DNA of 64,000 bases, taken from contig CAZIKF010000021.1 in the NCBI GenBank assembly GCA_964539825.1, positions 1-64,000 of the forward strand, in the 5' to 3' direction. Shown here piece after piece: positions 42,747 to 52,074 of this stretch. A model generated the notes under the pieces. It made no database searches. It saw nothing but the letters and a program-made list of their open reading frames with translations, and was not told where the DNA came from. Position 1 is the stretch's first letter, and each line of letters starts with the position of its first letter. The position numbers and the translations under genes are program-made. This stretch comes from CAZIKF01 sp964539825 (GTDB taxonomy: Bacteria > Muiribacteriota > UBA6191).

Positions 42747-44513
42747 ATGGAGTTTTCAAAGAACAAAACTCTGATCCCGGTCCGCATCCCGGCAGAACCA
42801 GACCCAGATTTTATTTATCTTGGGATTTGGGCTGTTCCGGAGAAGAAAGTACCGGACCCAGCAGATTTAGCTATTCTGCCTTACCACTATAGAGATAGAA
42901 ACCTCCTGCGTGCGGACTATGATCTCTGTCTCTCCCTATACCAACACTGGGTCTCAAAATTAGGTACTTTGCTCAACAGGATTCACGGTGTTAGCTATCC
43001 CCTGCGAAGCTGGAAAATTCTGTTAGGACCCTGGCTATTGGGTTTTATTAACGTTCTTTGTGACCGCCACCGCTCCCTCCAAGCGGCCTTGCAGGAGAAA
43101 AGGATTGGGAAAGTAATCACCCTCTCAGAGGATTCCTTTCAAATTCCCTTAGATTATTTGGAATACGTATACCTGCTAGAAGAAGACAAATACAATCACC
43201 AGATTTATACCCAGTTACTGAGTCTTATGAATATGCCAGTGGGCTCGTTTGAGCCGCTGGCCAGAAAAGAAAATCAACTGGACCCTTCCGCGACCACCAA
43301 TAGAAAGGAGGTGTTCAAAAATACCCTCAAGAGAATGGGTAATGAAATGATCTCCCTGATACCGGGTTCAAAGTACTCTCAAATCGCGATTCGCTTGATG
43401 GGGGCTCAAAACACTCTGGCTCTGTTTTATAGAAGTCGAGGAAAGCTCCGGCCGCTACTTGCGCCTTTTCTGTTCCCATCAGAAATAGATAGCGATCCAG
43501 CTCAAAGGAAAGACCTGGGGCAATCACTGGAAAGCAGTGACACTAAGAAAGATTCACATTTCTTAGATAGAGCACTGGAGACACTTATTTCTCACCATCT
43601 CCCCAGGCTGTATTTGGAGGGTTTTTCATCTTTAAGGAATACTCAGACCCAAAAGAGTGAAAATTTAATCCTTGGCGGGGGAGAAGTACATCAGGATGAA
43701 GCCTGTAAGGCATGGGTTGCTGAGAGTATTTCCAGAAATCCAGAGACAAAAATTATGGTAGGCCAACATGGGGGGTTCTACGGAACCGCGGCATTCAGTC
43801 CTCTAGAATTTCATGAACGCGACATCGCGGATTATTACCTGACGATGGGATGGCAAGAAGAGAGGACAATACCCTACTCAAATCCACTTCTCTTTTCTGC
43901 GATGAAAGGCTCAGGTCAAAACCCAATTCCGGGGAGCATACTTTTCGCGTCCAACACAGGACCACGCTATTTAAGAAGAATCTGGTCTTCCCCGGTGGCA
44001 GCATCTCTTTTGGAGTATTACCGTTCAAGGGAGAAGTTTCTCAGGGCCGTGGGAGAGGAATACAGGGACCAAATTCTTGTTCGGCTGCATCCCCGCGACC
44101 ATGGATGGGGACAGAAGACTTTACTAAACGACTTACCCTGGGTGAGGTTTGATGCGGGAGAAAAGTCTTTTAAACAAAGGTTGAGTGAGACTCAAATCTG
44201 TGTTGTAGACAACAATCACACCACGCTATTGGAAAGCCTGGCTGAGGGTAAACCTACCATTCTTTACCTTGATCCGGCTTATTGGGAATTAAGAGAAGTA
44301 GCTAAACCTTACTTTGAGGATTTACGAATTCAGGGAGTATTTCACGAGAGCGCCGCCTCAGCCGGTGAATTTCTCCATGAACTCCTGAAAGAATCTAAAA
44401 TCCAGCCGTGGTGGTCTTCGCAGTCGGTCCAAAAAGCAGTTTCAAATTTTCAAGACAGGTTTTGTCGCCAAGAAGAAAATTGGTCGCAAAACCTTTTAAA
44501 CCAACTCGACTAA
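42747..44513 (+). CDS. LIC12162-like surface-polysaccharide transferase
   Basis: A 588-residue protein. The N-terminal third has YHYRDRNLLRADYDLC and LGPWLLGFINVLCDRHRSL, matching the family named after Leptospira LIC12162 (recalled, not searched). The C-terminal third has LVRLHPRDHGWGQ and, 50 residues later, NNHTTLLESLAEGKPTILYL, giving HP and T-x-x-x-E motifs as in CMP-sugar GT-B transferases. It ends the NeuA-led block. Transfer of the block's CMP-sugar is inferred. Confidence 0.75.
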   Translation: MEFSKNKTLIPVRIPAEPDPDFIYLGIWAVPEKKVPDPADLAILPYHYRDRNLLRADYDLCLSLYQHWVSKLGTLLNRIHGVSYPLRSWKILLGPWLLGFINVLCDRHRSLQAALQEKRIGKVITLSEDSFQIPLDYLEYVYLLEEDKYNHQIYTQLLSLMNMPVGSFEPLARKENQLDPSATTNRKEVFKNTLKRMGNEMISLIPGSKYSQIAIRLMGAQNTLALFYRSRGKLRPLLAPFLFPSEIDSDPAQRKDLGQSLESSDTKKDSHFLDRALETLISHHLPRLYLEGFSSLRNTQTQKSENLILGGGEVHQDEACKAWVAESISRNPETKIMVGQHGGFYGTAAFSPLEFHERDIADYYLTMGWQEERTIPYSNPLLFSAMKGSGQNPIPGSILFASNTGPRYLRRIWSSPVAASLLEYYRSREKFLRAVGEEYRDQILVRLHPRDHGWGQKTLLNDLPWVRFDAGEKSFKQRLSETQICVVDNNHTTLLESLAEGKPTILYLDPAYWELREVAKPYFEDLRIQGVFHESAASAGEFLHELLKESKIQPWWSSQSVQKAVSNFQDRFCRQEENWSQNLLNQLD

Positions 44514-44534
44514 AGGAGGGCTCTCTACAAAACC

Positions 44535-45368
44535 TTAGTTTCCGCGCAGCTTTTTTCGGATAGGAACTTCTGTCTCAGAAACCACCTTGATTCCATCGCC
44601 CAGGCAGGCTTCCACCGTACGAATATCGGCAAGCAATCGAATCAGGTTATCAATCTCTATTGAGGCTGCCTGATCCGATCCATACATGGTTCGATCCAGG
44701 GTTATGTGACGCTCAATGGAAGTTGCGCCAAGGGCAACAGCGGTAGAGGAAACCACTCTGCCTACCTCATGCCCGCTATAACCGACATCACAGCCAAATT
44801 TGTCTCTCAAAGTTAGAATACAATTAAGATTGGCCATCTCATTTTTCATTGGATAAGTACTGTTGCATTGCATCAATTCAAAGGGACAGTTATGAGATCG
44901 AAAGACATCTACAGCCTCTGCTATTTCTTCCATGGTACTCATGCCTGTAGAAATGAAGGTATGGCGCTTGAGTTTTGCCACGGCCTTTAAGATCTCCATG
45001 TCCGTGAGCATCGCGGAGGCAATTTTGTGATAGGGCAGATCAAAGCTTGCTAAGAAATCCACGGACTGAACATCCCATGCCGACCCAAACCAGTGAATTC
45101 CCTTATCCTTACAGTAGGAGTCGATTTCCTGGTATTGTTCAATCCCAAATTCCAGTCCTTCTTTTTGAGCTCTTTGGGTTTTTCCCCAGGGGCTTTCTCG
45201 AAAGGAGGCCAACAATTCCTGTGTATACACCACATCAATGGTTCTCTTCTGAAATTTCACCGCGTCACACCCGGCCAGAACTGCTCCATCAATGAGTTTC
45301 TTACAGATAGCGAGATCCCCATTATGATTGATTCCTATTTCTGCAATCACGAAAGTCTTCTTGGACAT
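44535..45368 (-). CDS. NeuB-type synthase domain without a SAF domain
   Basis: AEIGINHNGDLAICKKLIDG, GCDAVKFQKR, STGMSTMEEI and VGYSGHEVG are NeuB signatures for PEP-dependent condensation to a nonulosonic acid, with metal ligands in the TIM barrel. At 277 residues it stops at VPIRKKLRGN, exactly where the C-terminal SAF (antifreeze-like) domain of ordinary NeuB (about 345 residues) would begin. A normal TAA ends it, only 21 bp from the converging gene, so the missing domain is not nearby. A KdsC-like phosphatase gene precedes it. Confidence 0.85.
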   Translation of the reverse strand: MSKKTFVIAEIGINHNGDLAICKKLIDGAVLAGCDAVKFQKRTIDVVYTQELLASFRESPWGKTQRAQKEGLEFGIEQYQEIDSYCKDKGIHWFGSAWDVQSVDFLASFDLPYHKIASAMLTDMEILKAVAKLKRHTFISTGMSTMEEIAEAVDVFRSHNCPFELMQCNSTYPMKNEMANLNCILTLRDKFGCDVGYSGHEVGRVVSSTAVALGATSIERHITLDRTMYGSDQAASIEIDNLIRLLADIRTVEACLGDGIKVVSETEVPIRKKLRGN

Positions 45369-45395
45369 GTCCTAACCTCCTGTATCTCCCCTTTG

Positions 45396-45860
45396 TTAAG
45401 AGAAGATATCCATCAATTCTCGAACCACACCTTCACCTCCGCGAGCCTTTGTGACTACGTGCGCAAGGTCAATAATTTCTGAACAGCTATCCTGGGGACA
45501 GACCCTGAGACCACAGGTTTCCATGGCTTCCAAATCGTTGATATCATTACCAATATAAAGGGTCCGTTCCGGTTTGACTCCAGATTCTTCCCAGATTTGG
45601 CGTAAAGCGTCTAATTTAGATTCTGAGCCCTGTATCACCGCAAGATTGAGCTTCTTGGCCCTAGAGCTTACAACAGGATTTGTTTCTGTAGATAAAATAA
45701 CCTGTTTCTTATCCTGTTTTTTAAAATAGGATATTGCCAGCCCATCTCCTCGATTGCAAAAGACCCCTTCAGTGCCGTCTTCTAAAACCAGAACCCGGTT
45801 GTCCGTAAGGACTCCATCAAAATCATAAACAAAGAGATCAAAGTCTTCTAATCTATGCAT
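45396..45860 (-). CDS. KdsC-like HAD phosphatase
   Basis: Capless 154-residue HAD protein: VYDFDGVLTDNRV (D13, D15), LSTE (motif II), KLDALRQIWEE (motif III Lys) and YIGNDINDLEAM (motif IV), ending GGEGVVREL, a feature of KdsC and of the phosphatase part of some CMP-sugar enzymes. It removes phosphate from a nonulosonic acid 9- or 8-phosphate. It is co-directional with and 27 bp upstream of the neuB-like gene, so they likely act in sequence. The 88 bp to the ABC exporter gene contain nothing clear. Confidence 0.86.
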   Translation of the reverse strand: MHRLEDFDLFVYDFDGVLTDNRVLVLEDGTEGVFCNRGDGLAISYFKKQDKKQVILSTETNPVVSSRAKKLNLAVIQGSESKLDALRQIWEESGVKPERTLYIGNDINDLEAMETCGLRVCPQDSCSEIIDLAHVVTKARGGEGVVRELMDIFS

Positions 45861-45948
45861 TACTGCCCATTTTTCGCTGAACGCGCATTCTACACAGGGT
45901 AACGCTTTTAAAGCAAAGAAGGTCCGCAGCTGAAAATAGAAATGCCTG

Positions 45949-47655
45949 TTAAGAAGCTGAAATATTGCCCTTGAGATCGGATTTACTCAAAAGAGGGGGA
46001 GAATTTCGAAAATCAAGAAGATGACCCGCTTTACCGGCAAGGCTTCGACGGTGAGTAACCAGAATAATCAAGATCTGGGGAAGAAAGCTCTGGATGGACG
46101 TCCAAACATTAGACTCTGTTTTTGAGTCCAGGTTACTGGTGGCTTCATCAAGGATGAGCAGGTCAGGTTTGCGGGCGATGGCCCTGGCTATGGCAAGGCG
46201 CTGTTTTTGTCCGGTAGAGAGCCCCAGTCCGCTCTCGGTGATTTGAATGGAGTGAAGATCTTGCTCACAACTAGCCAGATCGTCTAATTGCGCGACTTTC
46301 AGACTTTGGAGCATCCATTCACTGGTATGTAGACTCTCGTTATGGTTTCCATATTTGAGATTCTCGAAAAGACTTCCTCCGATGAGATATGGATCTGAAC
46401 TCACATAGGAGATTCTTTGTGTATATTCTCCCAATTTCCAGGACTGGTCATTAATCAGAACTTCCCCTTCCATTTTCCGATAAAGCCTCAGTATGGAATC
46501 CAGAAGGGTACTTTTCCCACATCCAGAAGGCCCTATAATTGCTAATGCTTCGCCGGAGTTTAAGGTGAGTTCAAAATTTTCAAGGATTGGGTCTTCAGTT
46601 TCTACCGGATGATCCAGTCGCTCTAGCTTCAAGCTAAGACTCTTGATGGGCTCGGAAGAAGGTTTACAAGATTCATCGACTTCCAGCAGCTCTGACCCGG
46701 GCAGTTCATTTGCTTGAATAAAGGAGGTTTGCAGGCTGCGAACCTGGCTGAAGTTTCCCGCGGCGTTTCCCATACACTGGGAAAAGCGAAAGAGAATATA
46801 GATGAAGATGATGATATTCGTTTTGTACTCAAGGTAGATAGCCAGTAAGAGAATCAAAGTGACCGTAACATATCCGAAAGAGTTGGGAGCATTAGATGCG
46901 ATAGCATAGTATTTGTTGACCTTAAGAGAAAAACGGAAATACTCACTGGATTGGTGCTCCATTGCTTGTACTTCGTAGTTTTCCATGTGGAGTAACTTAA
47001 TCAATTTATGATTTTGCTTCGCGCGCAGGAGGTATTGGTTCAGGGTGGCCATCCATTCAGCCCTCTTATTGCCAGAAAGGGTTGAGCGGGAGCCCACATA
47101 CCTTACCAACGAGGCAACAATCACAAACATGAACAGAGCTACGATAAACAAATTTGGACTAAAAACCAGGCAGGCCACCATATAGAGAATGGCCAATCCT
47201 CCCTGAAAAATCATACTCATAAAGCTGGCAAAGAAATTTCCAGCCCTGGGGATGGCTTCGGTGAGCAGGTTGCTAAGTTGAGATTGTTCCACGTGTCCAA
47301 GTGGTGAAAATAAAGCAGCTCTAACCCAACGATTTCTCAAGAATACGGTGGTCTTTTCCCTCATCCCTTCCTGGGAATAAATACTCGTCAAAGTACAGGC
47401 TGCCCGCAGGCATACCAGTGTGAAGAGACTCACTACAAAGAAAGTGGGGAGAGTTTCATTGATTTGGATACCGGGGATATGGATCTGTTCCTGATTTCCC
47501 ATCAACAAGGCTATGAGCTGCTGCATGGAGTAGGAAAGGCCAACCTCAACACCAAAAAGTACCAGGGTGGAAACAAACCAGCAAAGAACCCATATTTTCA
47601 GCCCCGCCAGGTCAAAAAGATTTCGGACCGTTGATATGGGCAAGGGATTGGACAT
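45949..47655 (-). CDS. ABC exporter (fused permease and ATPase)
   Basis: Half-transporter of 568 residues. Residues 1-310 form about six membrane helices (for example 22-50, 70-90, 145-185, 262-292). The ATPase domain has Walker A GPSGCGKS (375-382), signature LSTGQKQR (479-486), Walker B LLILDEAT and the H-loop VTHRRS. It would act as a homodimer, MsbA-like in plan. Position in the locus suggests export or flipping of a lipid-linked oligosaccharide. A peptide or drug substrate cannot be excluded. Confidence 0.86.
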   Translation of the reverse strand: MSNPLPISTVRNLFDLAGLKIWVLCWFVSTLVLFGVEVGLSYSMQQLIALLMGNQEQIHIPGIQINETLPTFFVVSLFTLVCLRAACTLTSIYSQEGMREKTTVFLRNRWVRAALFSPLGHVEQSQLSNLLTEAIPRAGNFFASFMSMIFQGGLAILYMVACLVFSPNLFIVALFMFVIVASLVRYVGSRSTLSGNKRAEWMATLNQYLLRAKQNHKLIKLLHMENYEVQAMEHQSSEYFRFSLKVNKYYAIASNAPNSFGYVTVTLILLLAIYLEYKTNIIIFIYILFRFSQCMGNAAGNFSQVRSLQTSFIQANELPGSELLEVDESCKPSSEPIKSLSLKLERLDHPVETEDPILENFELTLNSGEALAIIGPSGCGKSTLLDSILRLYRKMEGEVLINDQSWKLGEYTQRISYVSSDPYLIGGSLFENLKYGNHNESLHTSEWMLQSLKVAQLDDLASCEQDLHSIQITESGLGLSTGQKQRLAIARAIARKPDLLILDEATSNLDSKTESNVWTSIQSFLPQILIILVTHRRSLAGKAGHLLDFRNSPPLLSKSDLKGNISAS

Positions 47656-47811
47656 CTCGACTCAGAAGGAAAAAAGTTCGGCGTTCCCGCGTAATCTAAA
47701 AGTCAATTTAACTCCATTCCTGGGAAAGCTGGAAAACTGGAATAGATTTCATTAGTATTCGTAAATTGTGTCAATGTCTGTGACAGGAATTTCAGAGAGC
47801 GGTGAAGTGCG

Positions 47812-49137
47812 ATGAGCCAGGAAAATTCTCATAAAAATCGAGTTTTAATTTACGTCGATATGCGCCGTCGGGACTATACCACGGCCACCTATCTGAAGCA
47901 CGAGCTGGAAAAATTAGACCTTGAGGTAAAGTTCGCGTCTCGCTATACAGTTCGTTGGATCTACCCCTATTTTCGACCCCATGTCATCATTTCCAGCCAC
48001 TGCAACATGTTTGAAGGTCCGCTGCTGGATCAATGGGCAAGAGAGTGCGAAATCGTTGTAGCACCGGTTGAAGGGGCAGTTGTAGAAGATAAGGAGCTTT
48101 TCTTGTCACTGACTGAGGATGGAAAGTTTCATCCTGGTGTTCGAGTTAATGACTTCGCCCCTCGAATGACTCGATACTATAGCTGGGGAGAGAGACAAAA
48201 AAGGTGGCTTCTGGGAGAACAAGTTTTTCAAGACAATCAGGTTGTGGTTACCGGGTATCCGCGATTTGACATCAAATATCAGGGTGGAATTATTGACCGA
48301 AAGAACCTTCCCATTGGGTTTTTATCTAGTTTTGATCGTATTTCAGTATTTGATAATCGCTCCGTATTTGAGCTTGTAGATGGACAACGGCCACCTAAGA
48401 ATTACTACTTTTCCAATCGAAATGTAGAGGATAGATACTGGTGCGCGGTTGCTCATATCCGCCTTCTCTTTGAGCTCTTGGATCGTTGCAAGGAGCAGGG
48501 AAGAAAGGTCTTGATTCGTCCGCATCCAAATGAAAGTCTCAGGGATTATGATTACCTGAAGAAAACCTATCCCGAAAATGTGAGCTTCTGTACCGACCCT
48601 GATATGGGACGGTTTTTAGAACAAGTCTCCTCCCTGGTGGTTCTTAACAGTACAGCGATTGTAGATGCGGTACTGCACAAGGTCCCAGTGATTTGTGTGG
48701 AGGAGCTGTTAAGAGGACGTTATCAAGAGCATTTTGACTGGCAGGAGGTACGCAAGAAGTATTTGGATCATCTGTGGCGCCCTAAATCAGATGTCGAACT
48801 GGACGAGTTGCTGGGAAAAGCACAGAGAGGTGAGTTGAAATGCCTGCCTCAGCAAGAACCCTTCGATGAGTTCATCCAGGATGTCTATAATCTACCCTCT
48901 GACCACACAGCCGCTTATTTGATTGCACAGGATGTTTTGAAGACCCTGGGGGAATCAAAAAAAGAACAGAAGCCAAGGGGAACTCTTGCCGGATTACTTC
49001 TTTTTCTTAGAATTCTTGCCAGATTGGGGCGTAATCTTGTAGATCGTGAAACCTGGAGAATCGATAGGGATTATCACCTGATGTTTCGCGAACCCCCGGC
49101 CGAAGAAACCTTTTTGTCCAATTACCGCGGGCTTTGA
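47812..49137 (+). CDS. Surface-carbohydrate biosynthesis protein, putative CMP-sugar transferase
   Basis: The 441-residue protein begins RVLIYVDMRRRDYTTATYL and contains HVIISSHCNMFE and VTGYPRFDIKY, features I associate with a 'surface carbohydrate biosynthesis protein' family in nonulosonic-acid loci (recalled, not searched). The C-terminal half has VLIRPHPNESLRDY then VVLNSTAIVDAVLHKVPVIC: the HP motif and an S/T-containing loop. It stands alone on the plus strand between two minus-strand blocks. The upstream 156 bp show no certain promoter. Confidence 0.72.
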   Translation: MSQENSHKNRVLIYVDMRRRDYTTATYLKHELEKLDLEVKFASRYTVRWIYPYFRPHVIISSHCNMFEGPLLDQWARECEIVVAPVEGAVVEDKELFLSLTEDGKFHPGVRVNDFAPRMTRYYSWGERQKRWLLGEQVFQDNQVVVTGYPRFDIKYQGGIIDRKNLPIGFLSSFDRISVFDNRSVFELVDGQRPPKNYYFSNRNVEDRYWCAVAHIRLLFELLDRCKEQGRKVLIRPHPNESLRDYDYLKKTYPENVSFCTDPDMGRFLEQVSSLVVLNSTAIVDAVLHKVPVICVEELLRGRYQEHFDWQEVRKKYLDHLWRPKSDVELDELLGKAQRGELKCLPQQEPFDEFIQDVYNLPSDHTAAYLIAQDVLKTLGESKKEQKPRGTLAGLLLFLRILARLGRNLVDRETWRIDRDYHLMFREPPAEETFLSNYRGL

Positions 49138-49146
49138 AAAGTAGAA

Positions 49147-49923
49147 TTAAAGGCTGAATCCATCATCAATGACCAGGTTTTGGCCATTCATAGACATGGA
49201 TTGGTCGGAGAGTAAAAAAATTATGGCTCCACTTAGGTCTTGTGGTTCAAGCATTCCCTTGGTTGAGCAGAATTGCCTATAAGCCTCCAGAAAGCTCTCC
49301 GGCTGCCCACGTAGAACTCCACCAGGACTCAGACAGTTGACCCGTATTCCAGATCCCTTAAGGTAGCGGGCGAAATAGCGGGTGAGTTGAAGAATCCCGG
49401 CTTTGGTTACAGCGTATTCAACGGGGGTGGTCATGTCCGTACCGGAATAAATTTGAAATCTCGGGGTCACGAAGCCGTATATGGAACAGAGGTTCACAAT
49501 ATTTCCCCCCCCCTGTTCGCGAAAGATCTTGATGGACTCTCTACAACAAAGAAAGTATCCACCAAGATGATCCTGGATATGACCATTGAAATCGTCATAG
49601 GAGATCTCTTCGGGTCCTTTTCCATAAGTGGGTGTACGGGGGTAAGCGTTATTTACGAGGGCATCCAATTTTCCAAATTCGGAGTGAATATCCAAAAGAG
49701 TCTGACTTACGCTGGTCTCAGAGCAAATATCCATACTAACTGCCGTTGCTCTACACCCGGGAAACTCTTGCTCAAGTTCAGCGGCGAAGTCCCTGGCTTT
49801 TGACTCATCCATGTCAGCAAGAATGGGGAGTCCACCCTGGCTGGCAATAGCACGGCCAAAACTCTGCCCGAGAAATCCCGCGCCTCCCGTTAGAAGAACT
49901 ACCTTGTTTTGAAGAGATTTCAT
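49147..49923 (-). CDS. PtmA-type SDR oxidoreductase (second module)
   Basis: The frame is open to 50076, but GGGAGG before the ATG at 49923 sets the start at MKSLQNKVVLLTGGAGFLG, giving 258 residues. The catalytic Tyr-Lys is in VEYAVTKAGI, and the insertion YGFVTPRFQIYSGTDMT before it is the flagellin-modification (PtmA) hallmark, as is the end CLSPGGVLRGQPESFLEAY. It is last in the NeuA, class III aminotransferase, SDR module and parallels the gene at 41886. Confidence 0.86.
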   Translation of the reverse strand: MKSLQNKVVLLTGGAGFLGQSFGRAIASQGGLPILADMDESKARDFAAELEQEFPGCRATAVSMDICSETSVSQTLLDIHSEFGKLDALVNNAYPRTPTYGKGPEEISYDDFNGHIQDHLGGYFLCCRESIKIFREQGGGNIVNLCSIYGFVTPRFQIYSGTDMTTPVEYAVTKAGILQLTRYFARYLKGSGIRVNCLSPGGVLRGQPESFLEAYRQFCSTKGMLEPQDLSGAIIFLLSDQSMSMNGQNLVIDDGFSL

Positions 49924-49939
49924 GAACCAAATTCCTCCC

Positions 49940-51232
49940 TTAGTTAAAGCGGCGGAAAACAGGTTTGATCGGTGGACCCTCAAGGAATCTTTCAACACCT
50001 GTCTCCAGGGCCTGGGCATAGATCTTAAGGCTGGCATCCAGTGCTTCACTGGTTCGCTGAAGTTCGAGGTCTCCATGCCTCAAACACAGCGCAACCCAGG
50101 GAATTAGAACACCATTGCGTACCATTTCCTGTAGAAAAAGAGTTCGAAATTTAAGGCAGGGATTGCCATCTTGTCCCCTGGTGATGTATTCCGGGCGGCA
50201 AGCGTAACCGGTGCCCTGAAAGTAATGCTCAATTCCATGAGTTCGAGCAATCTCATTCATGGAATCCTGTAGTTTCTTTCCATAGCTCCAAAGATGATCA
50301 CACACCTTAAGCTCATCATAGATCTTCATGACCTCAACGAAAGCACCCAGGCTCGACATTTCAGCTCCATGGGTTGTAGACAGTAAAAAAACTCGTTCCT
50401 GGCCTTCAGACTCTATGGAACCAAGTTCCATAATCTCCCGGCACCCCGCTACTGCGGCCACTGAAAAACCATTCGCCATCCCTTTTCCAAAACAGGATAG
50501 ATCAGGTTTTAGATCAAAATAATGTTGCGCTCCGCTTTTGTGAAATCGAAAACCTGTTTTCATTTCATCAAGAATGAAAACCACCCCATGCTTTTGACAC
50601 AGATCTTGAAGCTGGTGGAGGAATCTTTCCTTTGGCTCCACATCCGTGACAGGCTCCAGAATTACACACGCGAGTTCATCAGGATATTCCTGGAGAAGCC
50701 GCTGAAATCCTTCAAGATCATTGTAGCCAAAGAACTTGGTTTGATCGACAATCTCCTGGGGTACTCCCCTGGGAACCTGCGTTGATCCTATAAACCAGTC
50801 ATCATAAGAAAAGAATGGATGCTGTGAGCATCTCGCAATCAGCTTTCTACCCGTAAAAGCTCGTGATAGTTTTATGGCAGCAGTGGTGGCTGTAGATCCA
50901 TTTTTGGTGAACTTAACCATATCAGTACTGTCAAAGTTCTCGACAAAGCACTCCGCTGCTTCGAGTTCAACCAGTGAGGGGCGAGTGAGGTTATTACCCA
51001 TTTCGATCTGCTCTATTGCTGCCAAATTTACCCTCTGTTCAGAATAACCAATGGTTACGGCCAGTAAAGCCATACCATAATCAAGAAATTCATTCCCATC
51101 GGGATCATAAACATAAGCTCCCTTTGCTCTTTGCAGAATCTGCGGAGCATTGGAAGGAAACTGGTCGAAGCCTCGGCTGTAAGTGTGGGCACCACCGGGA
51201 ATCACTTTCAATAATCTCTCTTGGTAGTTCAT
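49940..51232 (-). CDS. Class III PLP aminotransferase, glutamate-1-semialdehyde-aminomutase-like (second of two)
   Basis: Start placed at the ATG at 51232, which overlaps the stop of the neuA-like gene by 4 nt (ATGA) and gives MNYQERLLKVIPGGAHTYSRG, the normal family beginning. FTKNGSTATTAAIKLSRAF, ILDEMKTGFRF and CFGKGMANGFSV (Schiff-base Lys) are all present. The length is 430 residues. It resembles HemL in plan, but its setting between a CMP-sugar synthetase and a PtmA-type SDR argues for a sugar substrate. Confidence 0.87.
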   Translation of the reverse strand: MNYQERLLKVIPGGAHTYSRGFDQFPSNAPQILQRAKGAYVYDPDGNEFLDYGMALLAVTIGYSEQRVNLAAIEQIEMGNNLTRPSLVELEAAECFVENFDSTDMVKFTKNGSTATTAAIKLSRAFTGRKLIARCSQHPFFSYDDWFIGSTQVPRGVPQEIVDQTKFFGYNDLEGFQRLLQEYPDELACVILEPVTDVEPKERFLHQLQDLCQKHGVVFILDEMKTGFRFHKSGAQHYFDLKPDLSCFGKGMANGFSVAAVAGCREIMELGSIESEGQERVFLLSTTHGAEMSSLGAFVEVMKIYDELKVCDHLWSYGKKLQDSMNEIARTHGIEHYFQGTGYACRPEYITRGQDGNPCLKFRTLFLQEMVRNGVLIPWVALCLRHGDLELQRTSEALDASLKIYAQALETGVERFLEGPPIKPVFRRFN

Positions 51233-51960
51233 GAAAAAAAGCCTTCCTTCAAACCGTGGGCCATGATGGCTTCCACACATAGGAAATCATAAATATCATC
51301 CACTTCGAAATTTTGCCAGCGTTCACACACGAAGCCGATTGTTCTTCTGGCATAGCGGGTACGTTCTTCTCTTAAGGTACCAACTTTGGTGATATAAAGC
51401 AGTCCGTTGGGAAAAAAGTACTCTTGATCGAGCTGCTGACGCTGAAAAATAGGAGGACCTGAACCCTGCATGCGCTCCATCAATCCATTATGAAGTTCAT
51501 ATAGCATGGCGGGATGTTCAGAACTGGAAACAGCGCCAAGGGCAACCAGGGAATCTGCCTCGTTCTCCCTGGAAATGAGTGTACTCAGCGCGTTGTCTAA
51601 ATCGTTTCTTTTTCTTAAGGGAGAAGTCGGTTCTAACAGAGTTAGATAATCAAAAAATTCACCCCTTTCTTCGAGCCAGTCTAGTGCATGTAAAATAGTA
51701 TCGATCGAGGGCGAATCATCTCTTGCCAGTTCGGCGGGTCTTAAGAAGGGTACTTCGGCTCCAGCCTCCATACCCAGATCGGCTATGGTTTGATCCTCCG
51801 TGCTAAGAAGGATTCGATCCAAATATTTGCTTTGCTTTGCCTGCTCAATACTCCATTGGATTAAGGGCTTTCCCAGTAGAGAACGAATATTTTTTCCCGG
51901 AAGCCCCTTACTTCCGCCGCGGGCGGTGATAAGGCATAGGTTTCTTTTCCCTTGGAACAT
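51229..51960 (-). CDS. NeuA-type CMP-acylneuraminate synthetase (second of two)
   Basis: CLITARGGSKGLPGKNIRSLLGKPLIQW is cut here by family rules into TARGGSKGLPGKNI (CTP loop) and the following strand. LLSTEDQTIADLG, LLEPTSPLRKRNDL and FEVDDIYDFLCVE complete the fold. The 243-residue enzyme is only distantly like the one at 36950, so the two probably activate different acids. It heads a three-gene minus-strand module. Confidence 0.86.
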   Translation of the reverse strand: MFQGKRNLCLITARGGSKGLPGKNIRSLLGKPLIQWSIEQAKQSKYLDRILLSTEDQTIADLGMEAGAEVPFLRPAELARDDSPSIDTILHALDWLEERGEFFDYLTLLEPTSPLRKRNDLDNALSTLISRENEADSLVALGAVSSSEHPAMLYELHNGLMERMQGSGPPIFQRQQLDQEYFFPNGLLYITKVGTLREERTRYARRTIGFVCERWQNFEVDDIYDFLCVEAIMAHGLKEGFFS

Positions 51961-52074
51961 GGTTGGAATAACTTTTTTGGGTGAGTGAAGCCCATTCTAC
52001 TAAACCTCTGCTCAAAGAGGGTTGGATCGAACCTTTATTGATCGCCTGAAAAAAAGTTAATGCAATCCAGGTTT

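Noticed and set aside
49924..50076. N-terminal extension of the PtmA-type SDR
   Set aside because: It lies inside the upstream aminotransferase gene, and GGGAGG before the ATG at 49923 gives a normal SDR start.
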